From a virus: 50,888 nucleotides of DNA. Every line of letters begins with the position of its first letter. Position 1 is the stretch's first letter. The notes under the pieces were generated by a model. That model saw only the letters and a program-made list of their open reading frames with translations, was not told where the DNA came from and ran no database searches. Shown here piece after piece: positions 17,736-24,674 of the stretch. Made by a program: the position numbers and the translations under genes. The stretch lies in IMG/VR virus record IMGVR_UViG_3300022693_004335, positions 1 to 50,888 of that record; one strand, given 5' to 3'.

Positions 17736-18378
17736 TTTTTCATTGCTTTAGCGATTAATGAATTGAAGTCGTTGGTTTCTTCTTCTTTTTTAGCTGATTT
17801 TGATTTGGGGATGGATGCGTTTAAAAGGATAATAGTTTGAAAGCTCATTTCCCAAAGAACTTTATGGTAGTCGTAATGATAGTAATGCGAAACACTGCCA
17901 ATAGTTTGAAATGGGTTTAATCTTCGCGGTTTGTCAGATTCATCATCATCGGATTTGTCTGGCTTGCAATCTGGAAAGAGTGCAAAAAAAAATCAGATTG
18001 CATCTTAAGGGTTGTTTCCTGAAAGATCTGGTATATTTCTTTAGGCGTGCAATTATTTTTGATGAATGATTCGTACCAGTCTGGGTATTTTGATTCTTTT
18101 GCGTGTGCCAATATGCAGATCACGCGGATCATATTGTCAGTGTAAGGCAATGCATCTACAAAAGATATTTGTGCCTCTGGTTTTGTGAGGTGGTTAGGTA
18201 AGTTTTGGATTTCACTTGCGCATAGTGCAAGGACTCCCATCGATGGAGGTTTAACAACGAAGTCTATTTCTTTCTTTTGCTTCATATTTTCCGGAAGCAT
18301 TGTGCTGTCTTGCACGTCTATTTTATAGCGACTTGGTTTTTCGATCAAGGCAGCTATAAGCTTTTGTTTGTCGTTCAT
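17732..18378 (-). CDS. tail assembly chaperone, -1 frameshift fusion (G-T type)
   Basis: Reading the upstream frame from the ATG at 18378 and shifting -1 on the T9 tract (complement of 17984-17992, codons TTT TTT TTG) extends the protein by 83 residues beyond the shift, to a TGA at 17732-17734. The extension reads ALFPDCKPDKSDDDESD... then 'HYDYHKVLWEMSFQTIILLN' and ends in a charged tail 'SLIAKAMKK'. Total about 215 residues. Tail assembly chaperones of long-tailed phages are classically made as a short form and a frameshifted long form (lambda gpG/gpGT), located just before the tape measure gene, exactly as here. The new frame is open across the otherwise empty stretch 17736-17916 and ends in an ATGA overlap with the next gene, which argues against chance. 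Confidence 0.8.
17917..18378 (-). CDS. tail assembly chaperone, short form (G type)
   Basis: About 153 residues in the zero frame, from the ATG at 18378 (MNDKQKLIAALIEKPSRYKI) to the TAA at 17917. Residues up to about 132 are shared with the frameshifted long form. The C-terminal 21 residues after the slip site (HSFQIASQTNPMMMNLTNRE) are specific to this form. It lies between the tail tube protein and the tape measure, as in gpG of lambda-like phages, and should coat the tape measure during tail assembly. A TTG two codons upstream is a possible alternative start. Confidence 0.8.
   Translation of the reverse strand: MNDKQKLIAALIEKPSRYKIDVQDSTMLPENMKQKKEIDFVVKPPSMGVLALCASEIQNLPNHLTKPEAQISFVDALPYTDNMIRVICILAHAKESKYPDWYESFIKNNCTPKEIYQIFQETTLKMQSDFFLHSFQIASQTNPMMMNLTNRED
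17984..17992 (-). other. slippery site for -1 frameshift in chaperone gene
   Basis: A run of nine T on the coding strand, read GAT TTT TTT TTG in the zero frame. Slippage of Phe-tRNA on TTT codons by one base gives access to the open -1 frame. No convincing pseudoknot was traced downstream. A sequencing or mutational indel would give the same picture, but the position within the tail module favours a programmed event. Confidence 0.7.
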
Positions 18379-18390
18379 TTTCAATATGTC

Positions 18391-18424
18391 AAAAAAAGCC
18401 TATACCGGTCACAGCATAGGCTTT
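18391..18424 (-). terminator. hairpin terminator/attenuator after the tail tube gene
   Basis: On the minus strand AAAGCCTAT (18416-18424) pairs with ATAGGCTTT (18395-18403), 12-nt loop, followed by a run of T (complement of 18391-18397). It lies between the tail tube gene and the chaperone gene in one operon, so partial termination here would raise tube protein over chaperone and tape measure. Confidence 0.75.
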
Positions 18425-18447
18425 CAATTTATTAACCAAAATAAATA

Positions 18448-18987
18448 TTAAACTACATCCTCAAATCCTAAGATGTAAGGTGAGCCTTTATCTCCTGCAG
18501 CTGAAACTGGAGTGTTTGCGGTTACGGTTACATCAACAGCTGGAAGGCCGTTTTTTGTAATTGTACCCTGCTCACGGGCATTTACCTTGCCGTAAGGAAT
18601 TTTTATTACTCCCTGCTTTCCGTTGATTGGTTTACCAACTGCTTTAAGGGATAAGTAAATACTTGGTTTTGATGCTGGGGCCATATAGTTTCCTTCGTCT
18701 TCACCATCTGCAACTACACCTACTTTTCCTCCCATTAACATAACGCGCTGTTCTGGAGTAACTCCGAATAGACGGAAGGTTAATGTAGTAGGATCTGCTG
18801 TGTCATCTACAGTCAGGTAGCTGTCTTCTGCTTCAGTTGGAATAGTAGTTTCGTTAGAATTCGTTCCTTCGATAACTACTGACCCTACTTCTACATCAGT
18901 GAACTCTGTAAGATCGGCTCCCATTACACCATCACCAGGAGTTCCTAGTGCGATGCTTGCTAAGCCTAAAATGTTATTCGTTTTCAT
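18448..18987 (-). CDS. major tail (tube) protein
   Basis: A 179-residue, acidic, beta-rich protein (MKTNNILGLASIALGTPGDG). The pattern 'TLTFRLFGVTPEQRVMLMGG' and the length are typical of tail tube proteins that polymerise round the tape measure. It is followed by a hairpin terminator and then the chaperone gene, the usual order tube-chaperone-tape measure. It has a 4-bp overlap with the upstream gene. High expression is expected, in line with the downstream attenuator. Confidence 0.8.
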   Translation of the reverse strand: MKTNNILGLASIALGTPGDGVMGADLTEFTDVEVGSVVIEGTNSNETTIPTEAEDSYLTVDDTADPTTLTFRLFGVTPEQRVMLMGGKVGVVADGEDEGNYMAPASKPSIYLSLKAVGKPINGKQGVIKIPYGKVNAREQGTITKNGLPAVDVTVTANTPVSAAGDKGSPYILGFEDVV

Positions 18988-19379
18988 AATGTCTGAAATT
19001 CGATTCTTAAATTGTAATAACTCATTCCGTCTCTGTCTGGGTCATCAAATATTCCCTTGTCATCATCTATTTGAAAATAGAAAGTGCCGTGTTCGGTTGT
19101 GATTTGTGTTTCATCCAGTAATGGAATTATAATGTCAATTAGCTTTTTAAATCTGCTGTGATTGTCTTCTCCTGCTGAAAGTTTCTGCGTGTGAATGTTC
19201 ACGTTTGCAAATCCGTTTTGCAAGTATTGATTCGGATTATTGATCGTATTAAGCGCGATAAATTCCGATTGAGTGATTTTTGAAACCTGTCCAAACTTGA
19301 TAGTTTCGATTTCATCGGTTACAACTGGCACGTTCAGGACCCTATATAGGGCCAGCAATATGTTATACGTTGATTGCAC
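18984..19379 (-). CDS. tail completion / tail terminator-like protein
   Basis: 131 residues starting with GTG (reads MQSTYNILLALYRVLNVPVV). The end, 'DDDKGIFDDPDRDGMSYYNL' plus 'RIEFQTL', resembles the C-terminal strand of tail-terminator proteins (DUF3168 / gpU-like), and its position between the gp10-like neck protein and the tube protein is where the terminator lies in siphophages. The family call is by pattern and synteny. It overlaps its upstream neighbour by 17 bp and the tube gene by 4 bp. Confidence 0.55.
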   Translation of the reverse strand: MQSTYNILLALYRVLNVPVVTDEIETIKFGQVSKITQSEFIALNTINNPNQYLQNGFANVNIHTQKLSAGEDNHSRFKKLIDIIIPLLDETQITTEHGTFYFQIDDDKGIFDDPDRDGMSYYNLRIEFQTL

Positions 19380-19788
19380 TTAGTAAATCTTTTATATCAT
19401 TAGAGTTTGGAGCGCTCCCGGTAATTACATCATAGCCGCGGCTTTCTACTGCCGCTGCATAACCCATTCCGGCAACACCTATTAAAACCATTCCTTTCGG
19501 ATAATCTAACGCTACTTCATTTGCGAATGCTCGCCCTTTTTGAACACCTTCTTCTTTCCCTTGAAAGCTCTGATCGACAACTTTACCATCTTGCAAAATG
19601 ATATAACCAATCGATGCTCTTAAGTTTCCGGTTCTGTCTGAATAATTTCCCGATTGCCGGGCTCTTGTCACAAACAATTCACCTTCGTACTGAAGTGCTT
19701 GAATAGACTTATTTGCAATCTGATCAATTTGATCCTGCATATAGCCTTTCACCGCTCCTAAGTTGAACATTGGTTTTAATCCAGCCAT
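19363..19788 (-). CDS. HK97 gp10-like neck/tail component
   Basis: 141 residues from the ATG at 19788 (MAGLKPMFNLGAVKGYMQDQ); an in-frame TTG nine codons upstream is less likely. The block 'DRTGNLRASIGYIILQDGK' and the C-terminal 'VGMGYAAAVESRGYDV'-like segment (here 'GVAGMGYAAAVESRGYDVIT') are the hallmark of HK97 gp10-like proteins, which sit at the head-tail interface. Gene order head closure - gp10-like - tail terminator agrees. Confidence 0.8.
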   Translation of the reverse strand: MAGLKPMFNLGAVKGYMQDQIDQIANKSIQALQYEGELFVTRARQSGNYSDRTGNLRASIGYIILQDGKVVDQSFQGKEEGVQKGRAFANEVALDYPKGMVLIGVAGMGYAAAVESRGYDVITGSAPNSNDIKDLLSAINV

Positions 19789-20066
19789 ATCTCGCAATGC
19801 GTTTGATAGTTCCAAGCTCTTGAAATACCAATGAATGAACCGTTGAATTCCAGCTTATTCCCATCCAAGGCTTTTGAATTTACATCTACCTCGGTAATTA
19901 CAGGGCAATACCATTTAGCCGAATAATCGAGCGAGGTGTTACCTCCGGATTGGCTGTTTGGTTCATATCTGCCCTCTAAATCAATAGTAGTTGTTGTTAC
20001 CTCTGGTATAGGACCTTCGCCTGTTGTCTCAATCTTAATCTTTGCGGTATGCGGATAGCGTCTCAT
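19776..20066 (-). CDS. head closure / head-tail joining protein
   Basis: A 96-residue, beta-rich protein (MRRYPHTAKIKIETTGEGPI) that lies between the connector-like gene and the gp10-like gene. Head-closure proteins of the SPP1 gp16 / HK97 gp7 kind have this size and often contain a 'P-HTA-I' start and a 'G---I---ET-C-IWL' end, both seen here (SFIGISRAWNYQTHCEIWLD). Overlaps of 4 bp upstream and 13 bp downstream show tight translational coupling. Confidence 0.6.
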   Translation of the reverse strand: MRRYPHTAKIKIETTGEGPIPEVTTTTIDLEGRYEPNSQSGGNTSLDYSAKWYCPVITEVDVNSKALDGNKLEFNGSFIGISRAWNYQTHCEIWLD

Positions 20067-20362
20067 AGCTTTTGCCTTTTGATTGTTGGCTGACCGCTTG
20101 AATAGCGATCATCATCATACTTAAGGTATATTCTATTCGCAGCATCTTTCAAAGAACTCGCATCGTATTTAATGCTTAGGCTCCCTTCGGAGAATTCTGG
20201 CATAATTAATATCCGCATATACAAATCAGCTTCAGCTAATTCTACGGATTCGCTACCATTATAAACAGCCAAAGGGTCTACCCCTCTGGCCGTCATAACA
20301 GCAGTTTTTATGCCCTGACTAACCTCAGGAACGAGTTCATTAAGCCAGTCAGCATTGTTCAT
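20063..20362 (-). CDS. head-tail connector-like protein
   Basis: 99 residues (MNNADWLNELVPEVSQGIKT), directly downstream of the capsid gene. 'ADLYMRILIMPEFSEGSLSI' followed by 'KDAANRIYLKYDDDRYSSG' fits a small gp6-like adaptor, comparable to the DUF6706 type in Bacteroidota phages. The assignment is tentative and rests on position and length. Confidence 0.5.
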   Translation of the reverse strand: MNNADWLNELVPEVSQGIKTAVMTARGVDPLAVYNGSESVELAEADLYMRILIMPEFSEGSLSIKYDASSLKDAANRIYLKYDDDRYSSGQPTIKRQKL

Positions 20363-20363
20363 A

Positions 20364-21659
20364 TTATGCAGATTCTACAAGTTCAGCTTCAAACTTCGCT
20401 ACTCCTTCCTCAGAAAGACTATCGATTTTCTTAGCTAATGTTGCGTCTTGCTGTGATTCAGTTGCCGGAGCAGTTTCACCAGCAGCATTGATACCCGCCA
20501 CTACAGAAGCTTTGGTATAGTCAGTACCTTTGTAGGTGTAAACTGCATCGCCTTCTGTTTGCTCATCTTCAGCAGCAGTAGCTTCTTCTGAGTTGATGTA
20601 GAAAATAGACTCTACATTCTGAAGGATTGGAAATACAACACCTTCAGCTCCGGTAGCTTCACTTACAGGATCTGTAGTACCCCACTTTTTAACTAAGATA
20701 TAGTCATTAGCTTTAGAATATTGAACACCTTCAACTGGGAATTCTTCTTCCGCAAGAGTAGAATAAACAAGGTTACCTATATTGGTCCCGGTTGTAAATA
20801 CGACCATGTCTTTTGTCCATCCCTCAGTAACGATTTTCTTTCCGTTTTTCTGGTGGGTAAATGTTCGATCAATAACAATCAAATTCATTTTAGCCTTTTT
20901 AGAAAAAACAGACTTCAGATCATCTTCTTCTAAAGTTGGAATGTTTGGATTATCTCCTGAGAATTTGTTACCCCAAGCGAATTGAGCTTTGATCTGCTCA
21001 TTATCCAGAAGATTATTCATGGTTTCGTCACTCATCCAAATCGTATTTGGATATTCGCCTTTTGCTTTAGCCGCCTTCTTAATCCTAGCAATATCACTAA
21101 GAGGTTTAGAAGTAGGATCACTCCATTTAGCAATAACACCAAACTGATTACTTTCTGGAATATCATAACTTACACGAACAGCCGTTCCTGTGTTTTCTGT
21201 CTCTGGAACAAGTGCTACTCCTCCAGATAGACCCATCAGCATTGCTTGTTCTATTTTTTCTTTGATACCGAATATACTATTCTCGGAATCTTGAAAAACT
21301 TTACGAGCTAACTCGGTCTTTCTTCCTGTGTCTCTACGTAGAATACGAAGTGTATTCATTTCCTTTTCATTCAATAAGTACTTCATACCCATTTTAGGGA
21401 TTTCTCCAGAAGCACTTTTAATACGAGATCTTGATTTCACTGGTAAAGGAGAATCGAAGGAAACAATATCAGCTGTAATTCTGGTAAAATCACCACTAAT
21501 AGAGCTGTAAGTCATATCAGCACTATACTCAGGGGTAAGAAACTGCTCATGCAGATAATTGGGAGCATCCTTAGAACCGTTTACTTTCTCGTATTGAGCT
21601 AGTACAACTGATTCCATATACTCATCAATCAGATCTTTAAATATGGATTGTGTTGCCAT
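20364..21659 (-). CDS. major capsid protein (lambda E-like)
   Basis: A 431-residue protein. The N-terminal 370 residues match the phage major capsid protein E family: 'YSSISGDFTRITADIVSFDS', 'GEIPKMGMKYLLNEKEMNTL', 'IEQAMLMGLSGGVALV', then 'PNTIWMSDETMNNLLDNEQI' and 'GWTKDMVVFTTGTNIGNLVY'. The last 60 residues (from about 372) form an extra Ala/Glu-rich domain with 'YTYKGTDYTKASVVAGINAA', not part of the core. It follows scaffold and decoration genes, with a 1-bp overlap to the decoration gene. Confidence 0.9.
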   Translation of the reverse strand: MATQSIFKDLIDEYMESVVLAQYEKVNGSKDAPNYLHEQFLTPEYSADMTYSSISGDFTRITADIVSFDSPLPVKSRSRIKSASGEIPKMGMKYLLNEKEMNTLRILRRDTGRKTELARKVFQDSENSIFGIKEKIEQAMLMGLSGGVALVPETENTGTAVRVSYDIPESNQFGVIAKWSDPTSKPLSDIARIKKAAKAKGEYPNTIWMSDETMNNLLDNEQIKAQFAWGNKFSGDNPNIPTLEEDDLKSVFSKKAKMNLIVIDRTFTHQKNGKKIVTEGWTKDMVVFTTGTNIGNLVYSTLAEEEFPVEGVQYSKANDYILVKKWGTTDPVSEATGAEGVVFPILQNVESIFYINSEEATAAEDEQTEGDAVYTYKGTDYTKASVVAGINAAGETAPATESQQDATLAKKIDSLSEEGVAKFEAELVESA

Positions 21660-22030
21660 TAGTAGTCTGGTTGATTATAAATTCCAAGAGCTTTTAAAGC
21701 ATCTAAAGAATTCTGGTTAAACTTATACTTTACAACTTCATTGTTGATGTACCCTCCGGTCATTACACCGGTAGAAGGTTTTGCTGTTCTTGTAGTAGAA
21801 CGAACAACCCCAACGAGTAAAGTGTGTTTTGAGCCGTCTGTCGGCTGCGGCTTAAATTCGCCGTCTTCTCTGATTACGCCATGACCTTCAAAAATGAATT
21901 TGTCAGCAAAGCCAGTAGTATTGAGTACTGCTCCACCTTCAAGGCCGTGAACGTATTTTTTGATAGCAACGCCGTCGATACCTTCAGAATATTCCTTTTG
22001 ATCTTCGACGCTTAAATCTAATACTGCCAT
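21659..22030 (-). CDS. capsid decoration protein
   Basis: A 123-residue protein (MAVLDLSVEDQKEYSEGIDG) between scaffold and capsid genes. A compact beta domain with 'FIFEGHGVIREDGEFKPQPT' and 'HTLLVGVVRSTTRTAKPSTG' resembles lambda gpD-type decoration (head-stabilisation) proteins, which are always adjacent to an E-family capsid protein. Role inferred from position, size and composition. Confidence 0.7.
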   Translation of the reverse strand: MAVLDLSVEDQKEYSEGIDGVAIKKYVHGLEGGAVLNTTGFADKFIFEGHGVIREDGEFKPQPTDGSKHTLLVGVVRSTTRTAKPSTGVMTGGYINNEVVKYKFNQNSLDALKALGIYNQPDY

Positions 22031-22049
22031 TGGTAATGGTTTTTAGTGA

Positions 22050-22682
22050 TTATCCTACGATTTTGGATATTTCCTCTTTCGATGGTTTTTTAGCCCCGCC
22101 GTTTCTAGGAACTGGTAATCGCTGAGTATGCCTTGGATTCGGATCAGTATCTTCGATTACAATTGTACCACCGTCTGCTTCGAATTTCTCCTTAACGGTT
22201 TCAAATTGCTCTTCAAAATCCTTTTCTAAGTCCAATTCACTGGCGTAACCAGGTAAAATGCCTTTTGATTTGAGGAACTTACGAGCTGCTTCTTTTTTCT
22301 GAGCCGCAGTTTGTTGTTGCTTCTCAGCTTTTTGAGCTTCCAGATCCTTTTCCATTTTGGTAAGCTTTGCAAGTAATGCTTTCATAGCAGGATCTTTCGT
22401 TTGGATTTCTTCCTCTTCCTCCTCTTCTTCCTCTTCCTCTTCGCCAAAGCCATACTTCTTTTTAAGTTTTGCTTCACGAGTATCAGCAGATTTTGCAAGT
22501 CTTTTGTCAAATTCGCTTTGCACACCTTTAATTTTAAGTGCTTCGTCTAGAGTAGTAGGTACATCGAGTCCTTCAAATTCCTCAATGGTTTCGGCTTCTA
22601 TGCCAAATTTTTTAAGCTCCTCGGCTGCTTCCTTATCTTGGGCCGCTAGTTTGAGTTTCTTAATAAATTCTTTTAATGTCAT
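22050..22682 (-). CDS. capsid scaffold protein
   Basis: A 210-residue, highly charged helical protein upstream of decoration and capsid genes, the normal position for a scaffold. A tract of 12 Glu at about 82-93 and a long Lys/Glu/Gln-rich coiled coil (about 105-140) dominate, and the C-terminus is basic (PRNGGAKKPSKEEISKIVG), suited to binding the inner capsid surface. No prohead protease was found in the neighbourhood, so scaffold exit without cleavage is likely. The Glu tract is coded by a trinucleotide repeat and could vary in length between strains. Confidence 0.8.
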   Translation of the reverse strand: MTLKEFIKKLKLAAQDKEAAEELKKFGIEAETIEEFEGLDVPTTLDEALKIKGVQSEFDKRLAKSADTREAKLKKKYGFGEEEEEEEEEEEEIQTKDPAMKALLAKLTKMEKDLEAQKAEKQQQTAAQKKEAARKFLKSKGILPGYASELDLEKDFEEQFETVKEKFEADGGTIVIEDTDPNPRHTQRLPVPRNGGAKKPSKEEISKIVG

Positions 22683-22683
22683 C

Positions 22684-22717
22684 TTACGATCGTTTTGATT
22701 AATACGTTAGATCGTAA
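22684..22717. promoter_or_regulatory. perfect inverted repeat at the scaffold start
   Basis: TTACGATC (22684-22691) and GATCGTAA (22710-22717), 8/8 complementary with an 18-bp spacer, end 2 bp before the scaffold ATG. It could be a DNA operator for the head operon or an mRNA hairpin covering the ribosome-binding region. A TATATTTA box (22717-22724 on the minus strand) is a possible -7 element with no clear -33 partner. Confidence 0.5.
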
Positions 22718-22796
22718 ATATATTTAGGTGAGATGTAGTATTGCTGTGTATTGGTCCTTTGTGTGCGTAGGTGGTATGCTTTTAGGTTTGGAGTAT

Positions 22797-22823
22797 AAAA
22801 AAAAAGAGCCCGGTGAAGGCTCT
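22797..22823 (-). terminator. rho-independent terminator before the head operon
   Basis: On the minus strand AGAGCC (22818-22823) pairs with GGCTCT (22805-22810) around a 7-nt loop, followed by a run of nine T (complement of 22797-22805). It ends transcripts of the small-gene region (22853 upward) and separates them from the scaffold-capsid operon. Confidence 0.85.
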
Positions 22824-22852
22824 TATACGGTTGTATAAAATCAATGTTTAGG

Positions 22853-23212
22853 CTATGGTGAGCCATTTATAAAAGATATGTAATTATTCAAATCTTCCAT
22901 AAATAGTTTGAGTTCTCGTTCGTATTCTTCTCTTGTAATTTGCTCACCCATATCACAATAGTAAGTGTAGCTATTTGTATCTAAAAAACCTTTAAAAAAA
23001 TCATTCCCAACTTCAAAATGGTGTTCCCTTGATGTTTTTTGAAAAGTAAAAGCCTGACAAGTTTCTTCATCAAAATATTCGTGTTTAATAATTTTAGCAT
23101 AAGCCCACCAAACACCATTTCTTGGGTGGTAAGAGTTTTTAGCCTTGAAGTATAAAGACTCATTTAATTCTAAATCTTTTACTTTTTTTCTCATTTCTAA
23201 ATTTTCATCCAT
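22853..23212 (-). CDS. hypothetical protein (119 aa)
   Basis: From the ATG at 23210-23212 (MDENLEMRKKVKDLELNESL); a longer frame from a GTG at 23311 would run through a cassette-boundary hairpin and is rejected. The product is charged, with 'HPRNGVWWAYAKIIKHEYFD' in the middle, without membrane segments or known motif. It is the last gene of the small-gene region before a strong terminator. Function unknown. Confidence 0.5.
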   Translation of the reverse strand: MDENLEMRKKVKDLELNESLYFKAKNSYHPRNGVWWAYAKIIKHEYFDEETCQAFTFQKTSREHHFEVGNDFFKGFLDTNSYTYYCDMGEQITREEYERELKLFMEDLNNYISFINGSP

Positions 23213-23265
23213 AATAAAATATGTTATTTGCGCTCGTACATCACGCACGCCTTTTTTCTTTAAAA

Positions 23266-23295
23266 ACAGTTCCCTTCGGTGGGTAACACTGTATA
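23266..23295. repeat. cassette-boundary hairpin (left-most)
   Basis: ACAGT (23266-23270) pairs with ACTGT (23288-23292), with CCC and GGG pairing inside, and the right part reads TAACACTGTATAA, the boundary motif seen at the other small genes (TAACTATGTATA, TAACATTGTATA). It borders the gene ending at 23308. Confidence 0.45.
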
Positions 23296-23307
23296 AACAA
23301 AATACAC

Positions 23308-23523
23308 TCACTTCAAACTGAATGCTATAAAATCGCCTCTCATATCAGTTGTAATTCCAATAAATCGCTTGCATTTGCATTTCATTCTCATATAGTGTTT
23401 ATCTTGTTTCATCCATTTTCCTTCAATCTCATCAAATGGTATTTGTCGCTCACATTCTGGACACTCGGCTTTACTTTCTGCTAGTGTTAAAATTCCGTTT
23501 GGTATAATTACTGTTTTGCTCAT
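23308..23523 (-). CDS. Cys-rich small protein (71 aa)
   Basis: A 71-residue protein (MSKTVIIPNGILTLAESKAE) with 'CPECERQ' at about 22-28 and 'MKCKCKRFIGI' at about 48-58, suggesting a zinc-binding pair of knuckles. Its 5' flank (GTATAACAAAAGTAAAACGA before the ATG) and its 3' end (TGAGTGTATTT) are nearly identical to those of the gene at 24084-24251, although the proteins differ. That is the pattern expected of exchangeable gene cassettes. Function unknown. Confidence 0.6.
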   Translation of the reverse strand: MSKTVIIPNGILTLAESKAECPECERQIPFDEIEGKWMKQDKHYMRMKCKCKRFIGITTDMRGDFIAFSLK

Positions 23524-23539
23524 GTTCGTTTTACTTTTG

Positions 23540-23752
23540 TTATACTCGTAAATTACCCTGCGGGGCGTGTTGCTCCGCTTTTAAAATTTTTAAAGCTGAT
23601 TTAAACTTCTCCACTCGCTTAGAGTGATATTCACTTGTCGATAAAAGAACTTTTATATCCACAGTTTTGTCCTTGTGAGAATCCTGAGGATAGCTCGCTA
23701 AATGATGTGATATATGTATTTGGGATTGTACCCATTCTATGATTTCTTCCAT
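23540..23752 (-). CDS. hypothetical protein (70 aa)
   Basis: A 70-residue protein (MEEIIEWVQSQIHISHHLAS) with a His-containing helical start and a basic end 'FKSALKILKAEQHAPQGNLR'. No family recognised. It lies in the small-gene array; downstream, on its 3' side, is the boundary TATACTCGTAAATTACCC, and upstream lies the 160-bp palindrome. Confidence 0.5.
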   Translation of the reverse strand: MEEIIEWVQSQIHISHHLASYPQDSHKDKTVDIKVLLSTSEYHSKRVEKFKSALKILKAEQHAPQGNLRV

Positions 23753-23794
23753 ATTTGTAAAATTTTAAAGACTCCCGCACCCCTTAATTTGCCC

Positions 23795-23953
23795 TAACGG
23801 TCTGTGTGTGCAGTGCCATTGGTTAATAATTGTATTTTAGTTAATTATAGCTTAGCAGGGTAACTATCCCTAACACCGCATATCTGCAAGACGGCACAGC
23901 AATCTGCCCCTCTGTAGGGCTGCGCCCTCCAGGCAGATATACACAGACCGTTA
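23795..23953. repeat. long intergenic palindrome A
   Basis: The arms TAACGGTCTGTGT (23795-23807) and ACACAGACCGTTA (23941-23953) are perfectly complementary over 13 bp. Inside is a second hairpin built on ATCTGCC and GGCAGAT, with AGGG/CCCT at its tip. TAAC at one end and GTTA at the other is the layout of integron attC sites. Together with the adjoining element to 24083 it fills a 331-bp stretch without a gene. Confidence 0.6.
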
Positions 23954-23960
23954 TATACAA

Positions 23961-24051
23961 GTGGCGAATAGGTATCGAACCTATCTACGGCAGTCCTTCA
24001 ATAATTAGACTTCCTGTTTTTTATCACTGTACCTACTGTGAGTATCGCCAC
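23961..24051 (-). ncRNA. tRNA-like element without normal anticodon arm
   Basis: On the minus strand, 91 nt: a 7-bp acceptor-like stem GTGGCGA/TCGCCAC, a D-like arm TCAC...GTGA with GG in its loop, and a perfect T-arm ATAGG-TTCGATA-CCTAT next to the acceptor. In place of the anticodon arm is a stem of about 7 bp with a 12-nt loop, so no anticodon can be assigned. The element is enclosed by GTTATATA (23951-23958) and TATATAAC (24056-24063), which pair outside the acceptor stem. It may therefore be one of the attC-like hairpins carrying a tRNA-like fold. No CCA is encoded. Confidence 0.45.
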
Positions 24052-24083
24052 CAGATATATAACTATGTATAACACAAATACAC

Positions 24084-24251
24084 TCACTTACAATAGGTCT
24101 TTTTAAACCAATCTCTTGCTTTTTCTAGTCGTGCTAAATCTTGTCTAGCCATTTTTAATTCTTCTTTTCCTCCAACAATACCTCCTGCTATTGCAGAATC
24201 TTGATGAAAAACGCACTCTTCTAATATTTCTAAAACTAATTTTTTGCTCAT
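24084..24251 (-). CDS. 55-aa hypothetical protein in cassette
   Basis: ATG at 24249-24251, 55 residues (MSKKLVLEILEECVFHQDSA ... RDWFKKTYCK). 'AIAGGIVGGKEELKMARQDL' precedes a basic helix, so a small helical protein is likely. The gene is enclosed by an inverted repeat, TGTATAACACAA (24066-24077) and TTGTGTTATACA (24268-24279), and shares its flanks with the gene at 23308-23523. Not recognised as a family. Confidence 0.55.
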   Translation of the reverse strand: MSKKLVLEILEECVFHQDSAIAGGIVGGKEELKMARQDLARLEKARDWFKKTYCK

Positions 24252-24284
24252 AATTCGTTCATTTTACTTGTGTTATACAGTTCC

Positions 24285-24420
24285 GTTATCTACAGTTTCA
24301 CAACTCCAACGCGCGCTTCTTTAATTCCAATCTCACGTGATCTACATTGTGAATAAAGCCACTACCGTGGGCTATGCCTTCGCTCTGTTGTGAAACTGCA
24401 AAGCCCTTCGGGTAGATAAC
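24285..24420. repeat. intergenic palindrome B (attC-like)
   Basis: The left arm GTTATCTA + CAGTTTCACAAC (24285-24304) is perfectly complementary to the right arm GTTGTGAAACTG (24387-24398) + TAGATAAC (24413-24420); the right arm has a 14-nt insert that itself contains CCCTTCGGG. Outward of both ends are the boundary motifs TATACAG...CCGTTATC and GATAACTATGTATA. Two separated paired boxes with an unpaired spacer resemble the R and L boxes of attC. Confidence 0.6.
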
Positions 24421-24431
24421 TATGTATATAA

Positions 24432-24674
24432 TTAATGCTTAACCTTTTGCTTCTCAATCAAGGCTTGTGTTTTAAGTCGCCTACTACCAACGGATGACAT
24501 ACAGTCAAAACATTGTTTATCGCAAGTTCCTAAAACTTCTGGATTAAGAATTTCATCCTTTTCTCTTTCAGTCATATTTGTTTTTTCAAGAGCGTGGAAA
24601 GTTTCATTCCATTCGTCTATTGAAAATTCCTCGTCGCCACACATCCGTTGGCAGTAAAAATTATTGTTATTCAT
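24432..24674 (-). CDS. Cys-containing hypothetical protein (80 aa)
   Basis: An 80-residue protein (MNNNNFYCQRMCGDEEFSID) with five Cys: C8 and C12 near the start and 'TCDKQCFDCMSSVGSRRLKT' later, so metal binding is possible. It lies between palindrome B and the gene at 24718, whose boundary TATACTTATCCGTTA is only 28 bp upstream of its start. Function unknown. Confidence 0.5.
   Translation of the reverse strand: MNNNNFYCQRMCGDEEFSIDEWNETFHALEKTNMTEREKDEILNPEVLGTCDKQCFDCMSSVGSRRLKTQALIEKQKVKH

Noticed and set aside
22357-22698. 113-residue open frame on the plus strand, very rich in Ser
   Set aside because: It is the shadow of the Glu/Lys-rich scaffold gene; composition is an artefact of the reverse complement.
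23213-23311. Longer start (GTG) for the gene at 22853
   Set aside because: It would translate through the cassette-boundary hairpin; the ATG at 23212 has better context.
23961-24051. Calling this a functional tRNA
   Set aside because: The middle has a 12-nt loop and no anticodon; it is listed as tRNA-like only.
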